64,000 nucleotides of DNA from Vagococcus penaei (GCF_001998885.1 NZ_CP019609.1:918001-982000); one strand, 5' to 3'. Shown: positions 21,333-32,470, numbered from the stretch's first letter. Program-made: numbers and translations. Notes: generated from the sequence alone by a model not told the origin.

Positions 21333-22139
21333 TTGTCACGTCACTTTTCTACACTCAAACGCTTAATCATTAAAGTTGGAACCAGTTCACTTATGCTACC
21401 AAATGGTAAGATGAATCTCACATCGATTGATCAACTAGCTTTTACTTTAAGCGCATTAGTCAATCAAGGTTATGAAGTTATCTTAGTATCTTCTGGCGCT
21501 GTCGGGGCTGGAATCCAACGTCTAGGTTGGGAGCGCCGTCCTAAAACAATTTCAGAACAACAAGCAGTTGCTGCAATTGGGCAAGCGGAACTCATAAAAA
21601 TCTATTCTCAACGATTTAACCATTATAATCAACAAACCGCTCAAGTTTTATTAACCCGAGACATCGTTGACTATCCTGAAAGTCGCAAAAATGTCGTCAA
21701 TACATTTAATTCACTACTAGAGTTAGGTGTAGTCCCTATCGTTAACGAGAACGACAGTGTCGCTGTTGATGAGCTCGATCATCAAACAAAATTTGGTGAC
21801 AACGATAAACTATCCGCAATTGTTGCTGGTTTAACTGACGCTGATTTATTGATTATGCTCTCAGATATCGATGGCTTTTATTCCAGTAATCCTAATCTAT
21901 CACCAGATGCAACATTGTATTCAGAAATTACAGCAATCACGCCTGAACTTGAAGCTGCAGCTGGTGGCAAAGGTAGTGACTTTGGTACTGGTGGCATGTC
22001 AAGCAAACTGGATGCCGCTAAAATCATATTCTCTCATCAACAACAAATGATTTTAGCCAACGGTCAAAATCCAACCATTATTCTTGATATCATTGCTGGT
22101 AAAACTATCGGCACACATTTTGTATTACCAAACCACTAA
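21333..22139 (+). CDS. proB: Glutamate 5-kinase
   Basis: Phosphorylates glutamate in the first step of proline synthesis. The 268 aa protein is the short form with only the amino acid kinase domain and no C-terminal PUA domain, as common in Lactobacillales. Motifs: IIKVGTSSL at the start, VSSGAVGAG, NENDSVAVDEL, and KFGDNDKLSAIVA. The start is TTG, with GGAGGGG five bases upstream. proA follows after 20 bases. Confidence 0.95.
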   Translation: MSRHFSTLKRLIIKVGTSSLMLPNGKMNLTSIDQLAFTLSALVNQGYEVILVSSGAVGAGIQRLGWERRPKTISEQQAVAAIGQAELIKIYSQRFNHYNQQTAQVLLTRDIVDYPESRKNVVNTFNSLLELGVVPIVNENDSVAVDELDHQTKFGDNDKLSAIVAGLTDADLLIMLSDIDGFYSSNPNLSPDATLYSEITAITPELEAAAGGKGSDFGTGGMSSKLDAAKIIFSHQQQMILANGQNPTIILDIIAGKTIGTHFVLPNH

Positions 22140-22159
22140 AACTGAAAGGATAAATAGTC

Positions 22160-23404
22160 ATGATAAATTTAGAACATTTGGGTCAGCTTGCCCAACAAGC
22201 CGCACGATTTTTAGCACTCGCTTCAACAACAGATAAAAACAAGACCTTAAGCTTGATAGCTAGGTACCTATTAGATTATCAAGATGATATTTTAGTAGCG
22301 AATGCAAAAGATATCCACGAAGCAAAAGAACACGGCCTTAATCAATCAATGATTGATCGTTTATTATTAACTAGTGAACGATTAGAAGTGATGGCCAATG
22401 ATATCTTAACAATTGTGACACTTCCAGATCCTATTGGGACATCGGATGATGTTTGGAAAAATGCTAATGATTTAACCATTATGAAACAGCGTGTACCATT
22501 AGGGGTCATTGGTATCATCTACGAATCTCGGCCAAACGTAACAACGGACGCAGCAAGTTTGTGTTTTAAATCAGGAAATGCCATCATCTTACGTGGTGGT
22601 AAAGAAGCTATTCATTCAAATATAGCATTAGTTGATGTGATGCAACGCGCTTTATTAGCTGCTGGTTTTCCAAAAGAAGCCATTCAATTAGTAACGGATA
22701 CATCGCGAGAGACGGCACGTCACTTTATGCAATTAAATGACTATCTCGATGTCCTCATTCCACGTGGCGGAGCAAATCTTATTCAAACAGTTGTAAAAAC
22801 AGCGACTGTTCCTGTCATTGAAACTGGAACAGGTAATTGCCACGTCTACGTGGATCAAGATGCACAGCTTGATATGGCAGTTAACATTGTTGTTAATGGA
22901 AAATGCCAACGTCCGTCCGTTTGCAATGCGACTGAAACAGTCATTGTTCATAAAGCCATTGCTCACGAATTTTTGCCACAGTTAGCTCAAAAGTTAGCCA
23001 CGTATCAAGTGGCATTACGCAGTAACGAAGCGGGTCTAGCCTTTTTACCTAATGCAACCTTAGCAACTGAGATTGACTATGAAACCGAATTTCTAGACTA
23101 TATTCTAGCAGTTAAAGTTGTTGACTCATTTGAGGAAGCCATTCAGCATATTCAAACATTTAGTACACATCACTCTGAAGTAATCGTGACCGATAATTAC
23201 TTTACTGCCCAACAATTCACTAAACAAATCGATGCGGCGGCAGTTTATGTTAATGCATCTTCGCGTTTCACAGATGGCAGTGTTTTTGGTTTCGGTGGTG
23301 AGATTGGTATTAGTACGCAAAAACTGCATGCCCGTGGTCCGATGGGCTTAAAAGAATTAACATCAACAAAATATATTGTCTTAGGAAACGGACAAACTCG
23401 CTAG
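22160..23404 (+). CDS. proA: Gamma-glutamyl phosphate reductase
   Basis: The second enzyme of proline synthesis, reducing glutamyl phosphate to the semialdehyde with NADPH. The 414 aa protein has the aldehyde dehydrogenase-like fold, with YESRPNVTTDAASLCFKSGN, the substrate stretch PRGGANLI and the catalytic Cys in NGKCQRPSVCNATET near residue 250. AGGA precedes ATG. It forms the proBA operon. Confidence 0.96.
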   Translation: MINLEHLGQLAQQAARFLALASTTDKNKTLSLIARYLLDYQDDILVANAKDIHEAKEHGLNQSMIDRLLLTSERLEVMANDILTIVTLPDPIGTSDDVWKNANDLTIMKQRVPLGVIGIIYESRPNVTTDAASLCFKSGNAIILRGGKEAIHSNIALVDVMQRALLAAGFPKEAIQLVTDTSRETARHFMQLNDYLDVLIPRGGANLIQTVVKTATVPVIETGTGNCHVYVDQDAQLDMAVNIVVNGKCQRPSVCNATETVIVHKAIAHEFLPQLAQKLATYQVALRSNEAGLAFLPNATLATEIDYETEFLDYILAVKVVDSFEEAIQHIQTFSTHHSEVIVTDNYFTAQQFTKQIDAAAVYVNASSRFTDGSVFGFGGEIGISTQKLHARGPMGLKELTSTKYIVLGNGQTR

Positions 23405-23521
23405 CCTGACTATTGAACAAAAAATAGTAAAGAATACTATAAAATGTCGTTTTTACTGCTTTTATACTATCTTTATGCTAAAATAATTACGTTAATTCTA
23501 AATTGGAGGAATCTTGTTATT

Positions 23522-26191
23522 ATGATAAACAAATGGAAACAAGCGCTCAAACAAGATGGGATCTATGCTGCAGCCTCTTTTTTCATCCCATTCTTGATTA
23601 TGTTTGCTACCTATTTAAGTATTGGTATTTATTGGGGGAGTGATCGTAGCGTCTTGGCTAGTGATGCTTTTTCACAATTTTCAAACTTCCATGCTAGCTT
23701 TAGAAATGCATTACATGGTGAGCAAAGTTTACTTTATACATGGAATGCATCTCTAGGTCTAAATTATTGGTCACTTATTTCTTACTATTTAGGTGGTATT
23801 TTTACACCACTCGTTTTCTTCTTTAAAAACCAAAATATCCCAGATGCTCTTTATTTGCTGACATTAATTAAAATCGGGGTAGCTGGTTTAGCTTTCTGGG
23901 CTTATGGAAAACGAACCTTCCAACTACCTAAGTGGTCCATTGTATCATTAGCAGTTGCGTATTCGCTAATGTCATTTGTTACCGCTCATTCTGAATTAAT
24001 CATGTGGTTAGATATTTTCATGTACTTACCACTCGTTATTTTAGGAATCAATCAGATTGTCGAAAAAGGACGTTCGATTGTTTTATTTGTCGCTTACTTG
24101 CTTTTATTCATTTCCAATTTTTGCTTTGGTTTTATTATCGGGCTTTTTTCTGTAATGTATTTTATCGCTCAGTGCATCATCCATTCAAACAAATGGAAAC
24201 AACTTATCGTCCCTTACTTTGCAACATCAATTTTAGCTGGTCTTAGTTCAATGATTATGATTTTACCAGCAGTAGTAGACTTGCGAACAAATGGTGAAAA
24301 GTTAACAGACTTCACACGCTTTAAGACCGAAGCAACTGGCTTTTGGGACATCATTAATAAAAATATGATTGGTGTTTTTGATACAACAAAATATGGTTCG
24401 ATTCCTTTTATTTACGTTGGACTATTACCTTTCATTTTCTGTGTCTTTTACTTCGTTACTAAAAAAATTGCCTTAAAAAATAAATTAGCCTATGCTGGAA
24501 TCTTTTTGATCATTATTGCCAGCTTTTACATTGACCCATTGAATTTATTTTGGCACGGCATGCATGCACCTAACATGTTTTTATTTAGATACAGTTTTAT
24601 TTTTTCCTTTTTAGTTGTCATGCTTGCAGGATATGGTTGGGAAAAGTTTTCCAAAGACGATGGTGGTTATTTAGTTGGTACTGTTCTCGTTTTAGCAGTT
24701 CTCTTCACATTGGGAAAAATGACCAGTGGTAAAGACAATTATACCTTTGTTACTTACAAATCATTGCTAGTAACCATCTTATTCTTAGCTCTTTACCTAC
24801 TGGCAATTATGTTCTATCAACTAAAAAAATTACCAAAAAACCGACTAGCTATTTTATTATTATTAATCGTAACTGGTGAAGCCTTTTTAAATACCAGTTT
24901 CATGATTAATGGTATTTTAGATGATTGGAATTATTCGTCACGTAGTCTTTATTCTGAACCATATCCAGACTATAAAAAATTGGTCAACACTGCTAATAAA
25001 GCTAATGATGATAGGTTCTACCGCTTGGAATCACTTGCACCAATCTCATCGAACGATAGCTTTAATTATGGGTTTAGTGGTATTAGTATGTTTTCATCTA
25101 TTAGAAATCGTCACTCCTCAAGCCTACTGAATCAATTAGGTTTTAGATCACGTGGGACGAACTTAAATATTCGTTACCAAAATAACACTTTATTTATGGA
25201 TAGTTTAATGGGAATTCGTCATAATATTAGTAATCAAACAATTAATAAATTCGGTTTCCGTCAAACTGCAACAGCTGGAAAATACCGATTATTTCAAAAT
25301 GATTTGGCCATGCCTTTAGGAGTTTTAACAGATGATTCTCTTTACGGTATTAAAATGCCATTAACCGATAATTTAGGCTCTCAAACAGCTTTAATTAATC
25401 AATTGGCCAATTATAATGAACAGTATTTTCAATTTACCCAGCCGATTGTGACAAAAACAGTCAACACTAAAATTACGTCCAATCGTCAAAATCATGTAAC
25501 CTATACAGAAGAAAAGCCGAATCTCGCCAAAGATATTACGTTTAACGTTGCTATTCCCGGTGGGCAACAAGCTTATCTCAGTCTATTCCCATCGGACTTC
25601 GCCGAACTAGGTAGCTCGAAAGCAACTGTAACATCTCAGGGCACAGTTTATGAATCACAAATTGGTATTACTGGACAATACTACGATTTAGGATATTTCC
25701 CTGAAGATGCTAACGTTCAATTTACTTTAAGCCTTTTTGGTACACAAGCTGTCAGTTTTTTAGAACCTTCTGTTTTACTGATGAATGTAAACTACTATCA
25801 AAGTGCCATGAAACAAATTAATCAGAATGGAATTGATTTTAACGTCTCTAACCGTAAAGCAATAGCACGCGTTAAAACACCTGAAGAACGAGTAGTCTTT
25901 ACGACAATTCCTTACGATAAAGGCTGGACTGTTAAAGTAAACGGTAAAAAAGTCAAAACTACTGCTTTCCAAAAAGGTTTCTTAACGTTTAAAGTGCCAA
26001 AAGGAGAATCTGATATTCAATTATCTTATCTACCAGTTGGTTTCATTCCTGGTATTTTACTCTTTGTTGGTGGAATTGCTACTTTTTCAGCTTATTACTA
26101 TTTTGACTCAAAAAAACAGCAACGCCATTTAAACGGTAATAATGTTGGCAATAACAACTCACAGGTGACACGGCGAATCAAGCGAAAATAA
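23522..26191 (+). CDS. YfhO family multi-spanning membrane protein
   Basis: An 889 aa membrane protein of the YfhO family. About twelve to thirteen hydrophobic segments lie in residues 1-460, followed by a large extracytoplasmic part (about 465-850) and a last membrane segment near residue 855 before a basic tail. YfhO proteins are GT-C-like and in Bacillus and Listeria act in sugar decoration of lipoteichoic acid. The family stretch near residue 35, SDRSVLASDAFSQFSNFHAS, is seen. GGAGG lies 12 bases before the ATG at 23522; the open frame extends 26 codons upstream but without a Shine-Dalgarno. Confidence 0.88.
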   Translation: MINKWKQALKQDGIYAAASFFIPFLIMFATYLSIGIYWGSDRSVLASDAFSQFSNFHASFRNALHGEQSLLYTWNASLGLNYWSLISYYLGGIFTPLVFFFKNQNIPDALYLLTLIKIGVAGLAFWAYGKRTFQLPKWSIVSLAVAYSLMSFVTAHSELIMWLDIFMYLPLVILGINQIVEKGRSIVLFVAYLLLFISNFCFGFIIGLFSVMYFIAQCIIHSNKWKQLIVPYFATSILAGLSSMIMILPAVVDLRTNGEKLTDFTRFKTEATGFWDIINKNMIGVFDTTKYGSIPFIYVGLLPFIFCVFYFVTKKIALKNKLAYAGIFLIIIASFYIDPLNLFWHGMHAPNMFLFRYSFIFSFLVVMLAGYGWEKFSKDDGGYLVGTVLVLAVLFTLGKMTSGKDNYTFVTYKSLLVTILFLALYLLAIMFYQLKKLPKNRLAILLLLIVTGEAFLNTSFMINGILDDWNYSSRSLYSEPYPDYKKLVNTANKANDDRFYRLESLAPISSNDSFNYGFSGISMFSSIRNRHSSSLLNQLGFRSRGTNLNIRYQNNTLFMDSLMGIRHNISNQTINKFGFRQTATAGKYRLFQNDLAMPLGVLTDDSLYGIKMPLTDNLGSQTALINQLANYNEQYFQFTQPIVTKTVNTKITSNRQNHVTYTEEKPNLAKDITFNVAIPGGQQAYLSLFPSDFAELGSSKATVTSQGTVYESQIGITGQYYDLGYFPEDANVQFTLSLFGTQAVSFLEPSVLLMNVNYYQSAMKQINQNGIDFNVSNRKAIARVKTPEERVVFTTIPYDKGWTVKVNGKKVKTTAFQKGFLTFKVPKGESDIQLSYLPVGFIPGILLFVGGIATFSAYYYFDSKKQQRHLNGNNVGNNNSQVTRRIKRK

Positions 26192-26192
26192 T

Positions 26193-26229
26193 AAAAAGGA
26201 GTCAATCTTTCACTGATTGGCTCCTTTTT
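26193..26229. terminator. Bidirectional terminator between yfhO and the HAD gene
   Basis: Arms AAAAAGGAGTCAATC and GATTGGCTCCTTTTT with a seven-base loop, lying between convergent genes. T-runs occur on both strands. Confidence 0.88.
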
Positions 26230-26233
26230 ATTT

Positions 26234-27088
26234 TCACATATTCCACTTAGCTAAACTTAATGCGATACCGTCATGATCTGCATCAGTTGTTATCTCCTGT
26301 GCAATAGCTCTTAATCCTTCCGTGGCATTGGCCATCGCAATACCATAATTCACTGCATTAAACATCGCAATATCGTTATCTCCGTCACCAAATGCAATAG
26401 CTTGCTCTTTGGACATGTCAAGATATCCAAGTATAAACTCAATCGCTTTTTGCTTATCAATGCCTTTCACTGCAATCTCACCACTTTCCGGCCCAAATAA
26501 ATCAACTGTTGAATGATACATGTGGAACACAGCGCCATAACGATCTGCAATATCTGAAAATGGTAACGTATTGTTAATAAAGGAAATCTTGTTGACGTTA
26601 TCATAATTCACAGGGAAATTATCGTATTGAGCTGTTAATTCATGAAACCACAGCATTTTAGCGTCTAAACTATCAAAAGATTCGTTTTCTTGTTCTGCAA
26701 TTTTTTTTATTTCTTCTTTAATTTTTTGCTCACAATTTGAGCTTCTAAATAAGCCATCATTGGATTCTAAATAATAACCTATATCGTTTTGCTCAAAAAA
26801 ACCAACAATTTCTTTAACATGTTCTTTGGGCATTTTTTGATGACGTAATACAGTATCACCAAACGTTATATAACCCCCACCAGCACCAATCACTCCATCA
26901 AAACCAACTGCTAAAATATTAGCCAAAATTTCTGGCTTTGACCGGCCTGTACAAATATATGCTAGATTACCATTTGCTCTGAATGTACGAATCGCTTCAA
27001 TACTAGAAGCAAGTACTTCACCGCCACTATCACATAGTGTGCCATCTACATCAAAAAAAGCAATTAATGTTTTTTTATCAGTCATCAT
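26234..27088 (-). CDS. Cof-type HAD-IIB family phosphatase
   Basis: A 284 aa sugar-phosphate phosphatase-like protein of the Cof subfamily. HAD motif 1 is FFDVDGTLCDS with the nucleophile Asp near residue 13, motif 2 is CTGRS, and motif 4 is AFGDGDNDIAMF near residue 235. The cap is of the IIB type. Two adjacent ATG codons follow GGAGAGG; either is possible. The gene lies 3' of the beta-glucoside genes, but a terminator-like hairpin lies between, so a link to them is only suggested. The substrate is unknown. Confidence 0.88.
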   Translation of the reverse strand: MMTDKKTLIAFFDVDGTLCDSGGEVLASSIEAIRTFRANGNLAYICTGRSKPEILANILAVGFDGVIGAGGGYITFGDTVLRHQKMPKEHVKEIVGFFEQNDIGYYLESNDGLFRSSNCEQKIKEEIKKIAEQENESFDSLDAKMLWFHELTAQYDNFPVNYDNVNKISFINNTLPFSDIADRYGAVFHMYHSTVDLFGPESGEIAVKGIDKQKAIEFILGYLDMSKEQAIAFGDGDNDIAMFNAVNYGIAMANATEGLRAIAQEITTDADHDGIALSLAKWNM

Positions 27089-27122
27089 TATATCCTCTCC
27101 AACTCATCACTATCTTTGTATT

Positions 27123-27155
27123 AAAAAATGACTTGTTATTAGCAAGCCATTTTTT
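27123..27155. terminator. Terminator-like hairpin between bglA and the HAD gene
   Basis: Arms AAAAAATGACTTG and CAAGCCATTTTTT with a seven-base loop lie 140 bases beyond the bglA stop codon. T-runs are present on both strands. Confidence 0.7.
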
Positions 27156-27293
27156 ATTTAACGACAATTTAATCATCATTATATTCGTGATGTTATTTAC
27201 TGTTACTTAATAATTTCAATCCAATATCATTAACCTTTTCCCCAACTGAACAATTTTTTACTGACTAATGTAATTATCCCCTGATAACTTTCT

Positions 27294-28784
<1,491 letters not shown>

Positions 28785-28818
28785 CTATTAATCTATTATG
28801 TATTTATTTGATCACTTC

Positions 28819-30723
28819 TTAATTAATCGCCATAAAAACTTTATCAATTCCTTGCACTACCTGGTTGTCTTCTTTAGCAATTGGCAGAACATCTAAAAAA
28901 TTGGGCGTATTCGTTACCACGATTGGTGAAAAAAGCGAAATGTCTTTTGCACGTAATACCTCTAAGTCGATAGTCAATAGCTTATCGCCTTTTTTCACTA
29001 TATCGCCTTCTGTAACTAAACAATTAAAGCCCTCACCATTCAATGATACCGTATCAATCCCCACATGAATCAACAACTCAACTCCGTCTTCTGATAATAG
29101 ACCAACAGCGTGTCGCGTGGGCGTTGTCATTGTAACTTGTCCAGCAAATGGTGCAATCACTTCCCCTTTGCTCGGAATAATACCAATACCTTTGCCGACA
29201 ATTTCAGAAGCAAACGTCTCATCTGGACAGTCACTTAACGGCTGAATCATACCAGTCATTGGAGCTAATATTTCAACAGGGTCGTTACTTTTAGCTAATG
29301 GTGTTATCTGACTATCTTTAGGGTCAATATCTGATAATATTGGATCAGCAGCCTCTATTTTAGATTCAACTACATCTTTATGAAGAATCATCGTCACGAT
29401 CAACCCTATTAAGAAGCTTGATAACACACCGATCACTGCGAACATCATATTACTGCCACCCTTAGGATTAATATACGTTGGCAATGATAAAATTCCAGGT
29501 ACTGTAAAACTAAACGTTTTAACCGCAAAGGTCCCAAAAATTGCACCACCCACTGCGCCACCTAACATACTTGCATAGAACGGTTTTTTCAGTTTCATCG
29601 TCACACCATAAATCGCTGGTTCAGTAATCCCGAAAACAGCTGGAATAAAGCTTGAAATAGCTAACTGTTTCATCTTTTTATCTTTCGTTTTTAAAACAAC
29701 ACCCAGTGTTGCTCCGGCTTGTGCCAAATTTGCTACTAAGTTCATTGGTAATAGCATCACATCAAACCCAAATTTTTCAAAACTAGCAAACGTACTTGGG
29801 AAAAATGCATAATGCATCCCAGTAATAACAATTAATGGCATCAAGCCGCCCATTAAAGCTCCAGCTAATGGGCCAGCAACGTTAAATAATGTCGTAAACA
29901 AGACTTCTAAGTAAGAACCGATTGTCACACCTAGTGGTGCAATAAAAGCTAATAAGATTGGCGCTGTTATAATCAAGCTAATCAGTGGAACAAAAATAAT
30001 ACTTAAGGAACTTGGAATAATTTTTTTCGCATACTTCTCAACATAACTTAACAACCAAACCCCTAAAATAATTGGGATAACAGTTGATGCATAGCTATTC
30101 ATTGGAATTGTTAAGCCGATAAATTTTAGACTGGTTATTTCACCACCAGCTGCATTAGTCATAAATGTTGGATACATTAAAATTCCTGCTAACGTCACAC
30201 CCAATGATGGATTTGTTTTAAACTTATTCGCTGCAGAAAATCCAACTAAAAATGGTAAGAAATAAAAGACAGCATCTGATATGGCATTTAAGACAATATA
30301 GGTTGAACTTTCATTTGACAATACATTAAGTGCTACCAAGATTGCCATAATTCCCTTTAACAATCCACTGCCTGTAATTGCCGCTAAAATTGGAGTAAAG
30401 ATACCAGAAATCACATCAAAAATTCGATCAAGTATATTGCCACTTGTTTTCACGTCATCTGATTGTTCTACCAACTTACCATCAAGTAACTGACTAACTT
30501 CCGTATAAACACTCGTCACTTCATTGCCTATAATCACTTGGAATTGACCACTTTGAAATTGTGCACCTAGTACACCATCCAAATTAGCAATTTTTTCTAA
30601 TTGGACTTTCTTTGAATCCTTCACGTTAAAACGTAAACGTGTAATACAGTGCCAACTTTGTGTGATATTTTCTGCACCGCCCATATCATTAATAATCTGT
30701 TGTGCTAGCTCTTGATGTTTCAT
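28819..30723 (-). CDS. bglP: Beta-glucoside PTS transporter subunit IIBCA
   Basis: A 634 aa membrane PTS permease that phosphorylates beta-glucosides during uptake. Domain order is IIB (residues 1-90, phospho-Cys in WHCITRLRFNV), IIC (about 100-450, about ten membrane segments, with the GITEPAIYG substrate motif) and IIA (about 475-634, with the phospho-His in LLIHVGIDTV). It follows a RAT/terminator element controlled by LicT. GGGAG precedes ATG. Confidence 0.95.
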   Translation of the reverse strand: MKHQELAQQIINDMGGAENITQSWHCITRLRFNVKDSKKVQLEKIANLDGVLGAQFQSGQFQVIIGNEVTSVYTEVSQLLDGKLVEQSDDVKTSGNILDRIFDVISGIFTPILAAITGSGLLKGIMAILVALNVLSNESSTYIVLNAISDAVFYFLPFLVGFSAANKFKTNPSLGVTLAGILMYPTFMTNAAGGEITSLKFIGLTIPMNSYASTVIPIILGVWLLSYVEKYAKKIIPSSLSIIFVPLISLIITAPILLAFIAPLGVTIGSYLEVLFTTLFNVAGPLAGALMGGLMPLIVITGMHYAFFPSTFASFEKFGFDVMLLPMNLVANLAQAGATLGVVLKTKDKKMKQLAISSFIPAVFGITEPAIYGVTMKLKKPFYASMLGGAVGGAIFGTFAVKTFSFTVPGILSLPTYINPKGGSNMMFAVIGVLSSFLIGLIVTMILHKDVVESKIEAADPILSDIDPKDSQITPLAKSNDPVEILAPMTGMIQPLSDCPDETFASEIVGKGIGIIPSKGEVIAPFAGQVTMTTPTRHAVGLLSEDGVELLIHVGIDTVSLNGEGFNCLVTEGDIVKKGDKLLTIDLEVLRAKDISLFSPIVVTNTPNFLDVLPIAKEDNQVVQGIDKVFMAIN

Positions 30724-30775
30724 TTTTCTCGCTCCCTTATTTTTCTCAACAAATTAACCATTTTTCAAAATAAAA

Positions 30776-30853
30776 AACCTAAACAAAGTAGCCGAATTAA
30801 TTATTCGTGCAGTTACTTTGTTTAGGTTAATGCCATAATTGCGTTACACACCC
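30776..30853 (-). promoter_or_regulatory. LicT-controlled RAT and terminator ahead of bglP
   Basis: On the minus strand a strong hairpin (arms AACCTAAACAAAGTA and TACTTTGTTTAGGTT) ending in six T lies between licT and bglP (30776-30828). The 29 bases at 30825-30853 resemble the ribonucleic antiterminator consensus, less perfectly than the copy ahead of licT, and overlap the first stem arm. LicT binding should prevent the terminator and let transcription reach bglP. Confidence 0.75.
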
Positions 30854-30864
30854 AACTGGATAAA

Positions 30865-31725
30865 CTATTTAATTGTTGATTCCGAAACAACTCGCTCAAT
30901 ATGAATCACTAAGTAAATCAATTCTTCATTACTTACTGTTAACTGATAATTTGCTACTAACATCTCACGAATAACTAAGCTACACGCATAGCTTCGTGGA
31001 TATTGCTCCTTAATAATGTGATAAAGTTTAGTGTCTTTATCATTTGATACGTACTGTTGATGGTGAAGATGTCGATTCATAAAATACCGAATATGTGTGA
31101 CAAAACGGGCATAACTAGCACTTTCTTTATTTAATGAGACATCAAACAAAGATTGAATTAGTTTAACCATTTCCTTGGTAATTGCCGTAATTAACATCGT
31201 GTCTTCCATCGACTCTAAGTCGTCTTGCGCATTGACAAAATGTAGCGCAATAAACGAGGCTTCTATTGGTGGTAGAGTAACACCCAAGTCTTCTTTCACA
31301 ATCATCAAAGCTTGACGTCCAACTTCAGATTCACGCACATATAGAAATGGAATTTCCCACTGTAACGTGCTTTCGATTGCTTGTTCATTCGCTTCCACAC
31401 GTTTAATTGCTGTCTGTAAATGATCGGATAAAGCAATCAATAAACTATGATTTAATTGTTTATTTAGCGATTTTTCACCCAATTCGATTATTTTTTCAGT
31501 TGTGGCTAAGACTTCTGGTAAAATATCAGCGAAGAGCTCTGATAAATCTTGTTTAAAACTCTTTGCATAAAAGATTTTTTGGACTAACTTTTCCTCAACT
31601 ATATCGCCCTCTTTCTTTTTAAACCCAATACCTTTGCCAAATAGTACCAATTCATCATTTTTGTCATCAACTGCTAAGACAAGGTTATTATTTAGAGATT
31701 TTACCGTCGAGTAAATCGTCCTCAC
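30865..31725 (-). CDS. licT: BglG/LicT-family transcriptional antiterminator
   Basis: An RNA-binding antiterminator for beta-glucoside genes. Order: CAT RNA-binding domain (SLNNNLVLAV and FGKGIGFKKK, first 60 residues), then two PRD domains with regulatory histidines (LLIALSDHL, IALHFVNAQ, LVIHIERVV) that PTS phosphorylation would control. The start is unusual. GTG at 31723-31725 lies inside the Shine-Dalgarno AAGGGAG, while ATT at 31714-31716, eight bases after it, gives the normal N-terminal length for the family. I list the GTG as the canonical choice. A RAT and terminator lie upstream, so licT controls itself. Confidence 0.9.
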   Translation of the reverse strand: MRTIYSTVKSLNNNLVLAVDDKNDELVLFGKGIGFKKKEGDIVEEKLVQKIFYAKSFKQDLSELFADILPEVLATTEKIIELGEKSLNKQLNHSLLIALSDHLQTAIKRVEANEQAIESTLQWEIPFLYVRESEVGRQALMIVKEDLGVTLPPIEASFIALHFVNAQDDLESMEDTMLITAITKEMVKLIQSLFDVSLNKESASYARFVTHIRYFMNRHLHHQQYVSNDKDTKLYHIIKEQYPRSYACSLVIREMLVANYQLTVSNEELIYLVIHIERVVSESTIK

Positions 31726-31752
31726 TCCCTTATGCCACTCATTTTTTAAAAT

Positions 31753-31799
31753 AAAAAAACACCAAATACTAGTAGACAACTTCTACTAAACATTTGGTG
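31753..31799 (-). terminator. Leader terminator ahead of licT
   Basis: Minus-strand arms CACCAAATGTTTAGTAGAAG and CTACTAGTATTTGGTG, followed by seven T, form a regulated terminator that overlaps the RAT element by a few bases. Confidence 0.88.
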
Positions 31800-31826
31800 G
31801 TGCCTGATCGTATCAGTAACACTCCT
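31796..31826 (-). promoter_or_regulatory. RAT antiterminator sequence ahead of licT
   Basis: This minus-strand stretch contains GTGTTACTG and CAGGCACCACC in the right spacing for the RAT consensus bound by BglG/LicT/SacY proteins (GGATTGTTACTG, six variable bases, then CAGGCAAAACC). The 3' part overlaps the terminator stem, so LicT binding excludes the terminator. Confidence 0.92.
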
Positions 31827-31849
31827 ACGTGTTTCTCTATCTTGGCTAA

Positions 31850-31878
31850 ATAATAGCATGAAATGTAATCGGTGTCAA
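31850..31878 (-). promoter_or_regulatory. Sigma-A promoter of licT-bglP-bglA
   Basis: On the minus strand a perfect -35 TTGACA (31873-31878) and a -10 TATTAT (31850-31855) are 17 bases apart. It lies just upstream of the RAT. Confidence 0.88.
31864..31877. promoter_or_regulatory. cre site (CcpA operator) over the licT promoter
   Basis: TGTAATCGGTGTCA matches the CcpA consensus TGWAANCGNTNWCA at every position. It overlaps the -35 box and the spacer of the licT promoter, so CcpA would repress the beta-glucoside operon when preferred sugars are present. Confidence 0.85.
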
Positions 31879-31907
31879 ATAATTGTTGTGCAAAAAAAAT
31901 TATAAAA

Positions 31908-31935
31908 ATACTCTTAGTCCGAGGACTAAGAGTAT
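31908..31935 (-). terminator. Intrinsic terminator of dps
   Basis: Arms ATACTCTTAGTCC and GGACTAAGAGTAT on the minus strand, perfectly paired with a tiny loop, followed by five T. Confidence 0.85.
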
Positions 31936-31950
31936 ACTTGTTTGTTTGAA

Positions 31951-32415
31951 TTAATCTAAATTAGGTGTCGTACCTAACTCAGCATGTAACATCCAAATTG
32001 TTTTTTCAAGGTCACCCTTCATATCAATAAAGATATCTTGAGTCACTAGGTCTTTTTCTTCTTCAGTAATTTCAATCGCATCTGCACATAAATTACGTAA
32101 ATAGTGGTAACCAGATAATAACGTTTCAAAACGTGATTTCATGTCTTTATCATAAGTACCTGGTTCGTCTTTAATTTTAGTATTTTTCGCAAATTCTTCT
32201 AGGGTTGAAAAAGGACTGCCTCCAATAGTAATTAAGCGTTCAGCCATCACATCAACGCGCGCATTGATATCATCCATGTATTCATCCATTTTAGGGTGAT
32301 TATTTAAGAAACCTGTCCCTCTCATATACCAATGAGTTTGATGAATCACAACTGAAAATTGACTTAAATCCGCTACCGCTTGATTTAATATTGCTTTTGT
32401 TTTTTCTTTACTCAT
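31951..32415 (-). CDS. dps: Dps family ferritin-like DNA-binding protein
   Basis: A 154 aa ferritin-like protein forming a 12-mer that oxidises and stores iron and protects DNA from peroxide. The ferroxidase residues are in QTHWYMRGTGF and DDINARVDVMAERLITIGG (His, Asp and Glu at the expected spacing). The start ATG has AAGGAGG upstream. It is monocistronic with its own terminator. A perfect inverted repeat lies 56 bases upstream and may be an operator. Confidence 0.93.
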   Translation of the reverse strand: MSKEKTKAILNQAVADLSQFSVVIHQTHWYMRGTGFLNNHPKMDEYMDDINARVDVMAERLITIGGSPFSTLEEFAKNTKIKDEPGTYDKDMKSRFETLLSGYHYLRNLCADAIEITEEEKDLVTQDIFIDMKGDLEKTIWMLHAELGTTPNLD

Positions 32416-32470
32416 GAATCTTCCTCCTTAATCTTGATATATCTATTCTAACATCTATCGTGTTGTTTTA

